DNA of 64,000 nt from Glandiceps talaboti (Eukaryota; Hemichordata; Enteropneusta; Spengelidae). Position numbers and translations under genes: made by a program. Of this stretch, positions 58,310 to 64,000 are shown piece after piece. The first letter of the stretch is position 1, and every line of letters begins with the position of its first letter. The DNA lies in the NCBI RefSeq assembly GCF_964340395.1, contig NC_135552.1, positions 24,549,681 through 24,613,680 on the forward strand, given 5' to 3'. The notes under the pieces are model-generated. The model saw nothing but the letters and a program-made list of their open reading frames with translations, had not been told where the DNA came from and did not search any database.

Positions 58310-60780
58310 GAGTTATAATTTGTGATGACTCACTACAGTACATGCAATGATTTTAGAGATGCATAGCTGACTATTTTTGCTGTGTTTAACACAAGGACAT
58401 TCATATGCAGAACTTTTTTACTACATGTATACTTAGCTTTATACCACATTGTCAGTCAGGACTCCTGAGATGGAAGAAAATATAAACTATAACAGCTATC
58501 TGGGAGAGCATCTTTACATACATGAAAAACCATTTGACACCACAGAATGCAATGATTTACAAGTAGAACTACTGCATTACTAACATGTATCTATGACTTA
58601 CCACTATAGCAGTCTTGCTTGTAGACTGTCAACACAGTAGAGGATACACTTTTATTTAACGGTGAACATAGGTGAGACTGATTTTATCCAAGCTGCGTTT
58701 CACTATGCTTAGAGGACTCAGAAAAGTCCTCTTCAATTCTAAATCACAGTGTTATGAAATTGGCATATCTAGCACAGAAGAATTCTGTTGTAATTTGTGT
58801 GTGAATTTGTGAAACCATCTCTTTAAGCCTTTTCCAAACAATGACGAGGCTGTGTTTTCAGGAGAGCTCTGTTGAGGTCCTGACTTGTAGATAAATTCGT
58901 ACACAGCATAGTGGGTGACAATAGCTTTTGTTGGTTTCCTGAGCATAAAGAAATACAGCTAAGAAACAGCCTTGCCTTTGCTCCCATTTAATAAGACTGT
59001 AAATGATGCAGGATGGGACAGTTAACAACCATTTTCTTGCAAGTTTGTAGATGATGTTGTCACTACAGACATTGATGTGTACAGTATGTACATGTGTAAC
59101 TACATGTACCATTATGAAACAGAGAAATAAGACGATATAGCATTTAGATAATATGAAACTATGTATGTTAAAATATAAGGTGCTTACTGAGTCTTTTATA
59201 TAGTTTAATTTATATTTTGCAAATCATGCAGTTTGATTTTCTGAATGAAGTCAAATGCAAAGAGTAGCTTTTTAAAATACTTATAGTGATATTAGAAACT
59301 ATTTTCACATCTTATTTATTCAAGCTTACATTTAAATGCTTTTAACCGTATTTCTTTCATAGCACCTTACAAAAGTAAGTATGTGTAGATATTGGTGATA
59401 TATTCACTTTATAATCATACTTTAACATTCTGAATGACTTAGAAATAACAGTTAAATCAGAAGGAAACTTTAAATAATTTGTTTATTAAAGTTCTAAATT
59501 GTAGCACTAAACAATAATTTTCGCTCAGGTATGTGCCCGCTGGGATGCCATTGTACAATCACTGGCATAGTTTTTTCCCCCAATCTTGCCATAGAGGGCG
59601 TTTATTTGTTTTATTTTGCAATATAGGGTCAGGTCGTAAGAAACACATCCGCCCTGAAAGATATGCTGCATCATTCCAAGATATGCTGAATCATTTGTTA
59701 CATCACCATGTAACAAATATGTTTTATATACTATATGTTGTGTTTAGGTAAGTTATTATTAGTATATATATATATAAATACTTTAGTCAAATTTATTGTT
59801 TGCTTTCAAGATTTTAGTGCTATTATCAATATATCACAGAGTGTTTTAAATGTTATTTTGTTTTTTCCATGTATTTCTTAATATATATAACTTATATTTA
59901 TTTTGTTTCTAATGATTTGTGTTTAGCCACTTTACATCACGATTTGTGATTTTGTGTTGCAGTCGCACTAACAGCTGTTATATCATGTACTTAGTTATTA
60001 CTGCATGTTATGTTATATCATGCACTTAGTGTATTGCAGTGAAATGATAGGTGGCAACTAAACGTATGTATGTAAATTTTTACCAAATACAGCCTGTTTC
60101 ATTTGTGTTCATTGTCTCTGTCGATACAACCACACAGAAACCAATAACAAACTGCACATGCACTTTAAGTTAGCAAAATTGAATGAATACAGTTTCTTGC
60201 GACATTTTGTCTAAATGAAATTAACTAATGTGCCACCATGGAGACATCAAATAGAGACATCAAAACATTGGCACCCACGTGTTTGCATCTAGTAGGAGTA
60301 TGTTTAGATGGTTTATTTCATAGTAGACATAATGTAGCAAGAAATTGTTATCATGCTATCTTTGTGTAGCATGTGCAGTTTTGTACTGGTTTCTATATGG
60401 TTGTATCAAACAGAGCCAGTGAATGGTAACATGAAAAGGGCTGTAAATCCTGGCAAAGTAAACAATTAATAACATGTGCTTTTAATGAATCTTTAATTGT
60501 GTGAGTGAAGACATGTATTTGTTCAACAATGCTAGGGTCACCAACTTTTTAAAGTGAAACTATAAATTCATAGAATCTCCTCTTTTTTCAAAACTTGTCT
60601 TGAGGTATGTGTTTGTAATGTTATGCTTACAATTACATAACATGAATGTGTTATCTGTGGGCCCAAGTGGTTAAAATGGAGAAATAAGGGAATGTTCAGT
60701 GTTTGCAGCCGGGGTACAGTGGGCTGGTGAGTTTTTGTTAGCACAACTGAACTGAGGTTCAGTAGTGCTATAGGGATCGC
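58310..60780. other. downstream region of the kelch gene
   Basis: AT-rich with no recognisable gene. It probably starts with the kelch 3' UTR; an ATTAAA at 59485-59490 is the best poly(A)-signal candidate I saw. No array longer than a few copies. Confidence 0.55.
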
Positions 60781-60786
60781 CCAGCA

Positions 60787-60980
<194 letters not shown>

Positions 60981-60992
60981 AATAACTTAAAG

Positions 60993-61500
60993 TCAAAAAC
61001 TGCTGAATCGATTGCCATGATATTTGGTGGGTCCATTACCTTGGGTGTCTAGTTGGGAAATTGTTCAAATCAAAATGATCTTACCACCGGTGTGTGATTT
61101 GGGTCAAAAATGTGATTTTGGGTCAAAAAACTTAAACTTAAAAACTACTTGGCAGATTGGGCTGAAATTTAGATGAAACATTCTTCAGGGTGTTTTTACT
61201 AAGAATTGTTCATGATATGATGGTCCCATCAGTGATATGCAAATTAGGGCTAAAAATGTGTATTTTTTTGTCGAAAATCAATAATTCCAAAACCACTGAG
61301 CAGATTTGGCTGAAATTTAATGGGAATGCATCTAGGGATGTATGGATGAAGAAATATCAAACATACAATGATTCCATGAGTGATATGCAAATTAGGTGCA
61401 AAAATGTTCATTTTTGGTCAAAAACTTATATCTCAAAAAGTACTTGATCAATGAGTCTGAAACTTGGTGAGATGTTTCTGAAAGTGTTATTCTGCAGATT
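60993..61500 (+). repeat. tandem repeat, about 130-155-bp unit
   Basis: Four diverged units start near 60993, 61137, 61277 and 61433. Each begins with a run like aaaactacttggcagattgg followed by ctgaaattt. Two contain gtgatatgcaaattagg and a closing tttttggtcaaaaa. The units carry stops and no conserved protein. Confidence 0.8.
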
Positions 61501-61524
61501 TTCTTCAAAACATTTTGACACAAT

Positions 61525-61985
61525 TGGCCCTAGCAACTATGGCCACGCCCTAAGCAACAACCAAATGGCAGTAAAATGTGGTCAAATATCATCTAGTAGG
61601 CAAGAGAATAAACATTCAAAAAATGTATGCAAATACCTAGCAGCCATGACCACACCCATTCAAAAAATGTATGTAAATTTGCCTAGCAACAAGACCACGC
61701 CCATAGCAACAGCCAAAGGATCACATATATTGCGAAGATAGCAACAGGGATTAATAGACAAATGAATAAACATTTACAAATGTATGCAAATATGCCTAGC
61801 AACGAGACCACGCCCACAGCAACAACCAAATGATCACGTATATTGCAAAGATGATATCAGGAATTCATACACAAGTGAACAAAAACATTCAAAAATGTAT
61901 GCAAATATATCTAACAACATGACCACGCCCATAGCAACAGCCAAATGATTGCGTATATCGCAAAGATAGCAACATGGTTGGATTG
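61525..61985 (+). repeat. tandem repeat, about 112-116-bp unit
   Basis: Units near 61531, 61682, 61794 and 61910 share cctagcaacgagaccacgcc, catagcaacagccaaatgat, then cgtatattgcaaagatagca; a partial unit lies near 61637. It directly follows the 130-155-bp repeat. Dispersed-repeat or satellite origin is likely; no coding frame. Confidence 0.82.
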
Positions 61986-62117
61986 GCAACTGGATCGTCA
62001 TTCAGCAAATGAACACCTATTGTTAGCATGGACATATGGATAAACATTTTTAAAAACTGTACAGTTCTGCTACAACGCCATTGGCGGTATTTTTTTTTTG
62101 TTCTTAGACTATTGCAA

Positions 62118-62215
62118 TAGTTTGACCCCCCCCCCATGAGCCATTCTCGAAGCAACCCCCCCCCCCCCACAAATTAAAAAGTTGCGATTACCCCCTCCCC
62201 CATCATCCTTTGGAG
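62118..62215. repeat. C-homopolymer-rich tract
   Basis: Three runs of eight or more C within 100 bp, interspersed with catgag and acaaattaaa. The minus-strand frame rich in Gly is an artefact. Confidence 0.7.
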
Positions 62216-62716
62216 ACACAATACATTCCATTTTTGCTCGTCCTGCCAATGCTGTATTCTCCATGGCAATGTACGGTACACACTGATAAACTACATTTAA
62301 TAATAGTAACATTAAAAGTCGACTCCAGAGTTCATAAGAGAACTCTTTATAAAATAGATGTGGCCTTTTTTGTAAGGGGAAATCTCACATATCACATTTA
62401 GCTCTAACCTAGTAGCGATTTTCCTTTCAATCTTGATTTTGGCCATTGATGTAATAGTTACTAATACAGCCGACCAGAAATTACTTCTTCTTTTTTTCTT
62501 CTTTTTTCGGGGGGGGGGGGAGACATACATCAACTGTAATCGCTGCTGATGGGTTGGATGTTGGAGAGGGTGTCCCTCCTGCGGGGAAAACATTTTAAAA
62601 ATCAAGACATGTAGGAAGCCATTTAGAGGCATAAAATATCAAATCATATACACATGCATGTGTAACACTCCTTTTCTCTCCTGTCATGCACTTTTGAATA
62701 CTAGTAAGCCTTTCAG

Positions 62717-64000
<1,284 letters not shown>

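Overview
The window is nuclear DNA of an invertebrate animal. Genes are split by GT-AG introns of up to about 14 kb, intergenic space is large and AT-rich, and there are many very long microsatellites, fold-back elements and retrotransposon scraps. No operons, prokaryotic signals, rRNA, intact tRNA or CRISPR were seen. The gene families (BAMBI, a uronyl/heparan 2-O-sulfotransferase, SNAPC1, a BTB-kelch protein) fit a lophotrochozoan or an invertebrate deuterostome. The sequence alone does not let me choose between them.

Four protein genes, all on the + strand, could be assembled exon by exon. (1) BAMBI, three coding exons (8648-31150), is a TGF-beta/BMP pseudoreceptor with a 7.6-kb and a 14.1-kb intron. 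(2) A UST/HS2ST-type 2-O-sulfotransferase has nine coding exons (38325-43014), including a 24-nt microexon. (3) SNAPC1 has nine coding exons (44494-53983) and is a subunit of the snRNA promoter-binding complex. (4) A BTB-BACK-kelch protein is an uninterrupted 578-codon frame (56573-58309). In genes 1-3 every exon joins the next in a consistent phase and each join reads through to a stop.

Region by region: 1-8647 is gene-free with minisatellites, an (AT)n tract and possible tRNA-derived SINE remnants. 8648-31150 is BAMBI, with composite microsatellites in intron 2. 31151-38324 is intergenic and holds a 0.74-kb CATA array and a decayed non-LTR retrotransposon end at about 37.2-37.9 kb. 38325-43014 is the sulfotransferase. 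43015-44493 holds GA/GT and TTTA/GTTT tracts. 44494-53983 is SNAPC1, whose introns carry fold-back elements, two minisatellites and one copy of a 0.4-kb inverted-repeat MITE. A second, inverted copy of that MITE lies at 55.3-55.7 kb. 56573-58309 is the kelch gene. 58310-64000 is repeat-rich, with two kinds of tandem repeat between a CT tract and an AG tract.

The four genes do not form a visible pathway. BAMBI acts in BMP signalling at the membrane, the sulfotransferase in Golgi glycosaminoglycan modification, SNAPC1 in snRNA transcription, and the kelch protein probably as a cullin-3 adaptor. I saw no clearly new molecular system. The best leads are structural: the skippable microexon, the tandem acceptor in BAMBI, the inverted MITE pair around SNAPC1 exons 5-9, the complementary GTAT/ATAC arrays in and around BAMBI, and the two-tier tandem repeat locus at 61-62 kb.
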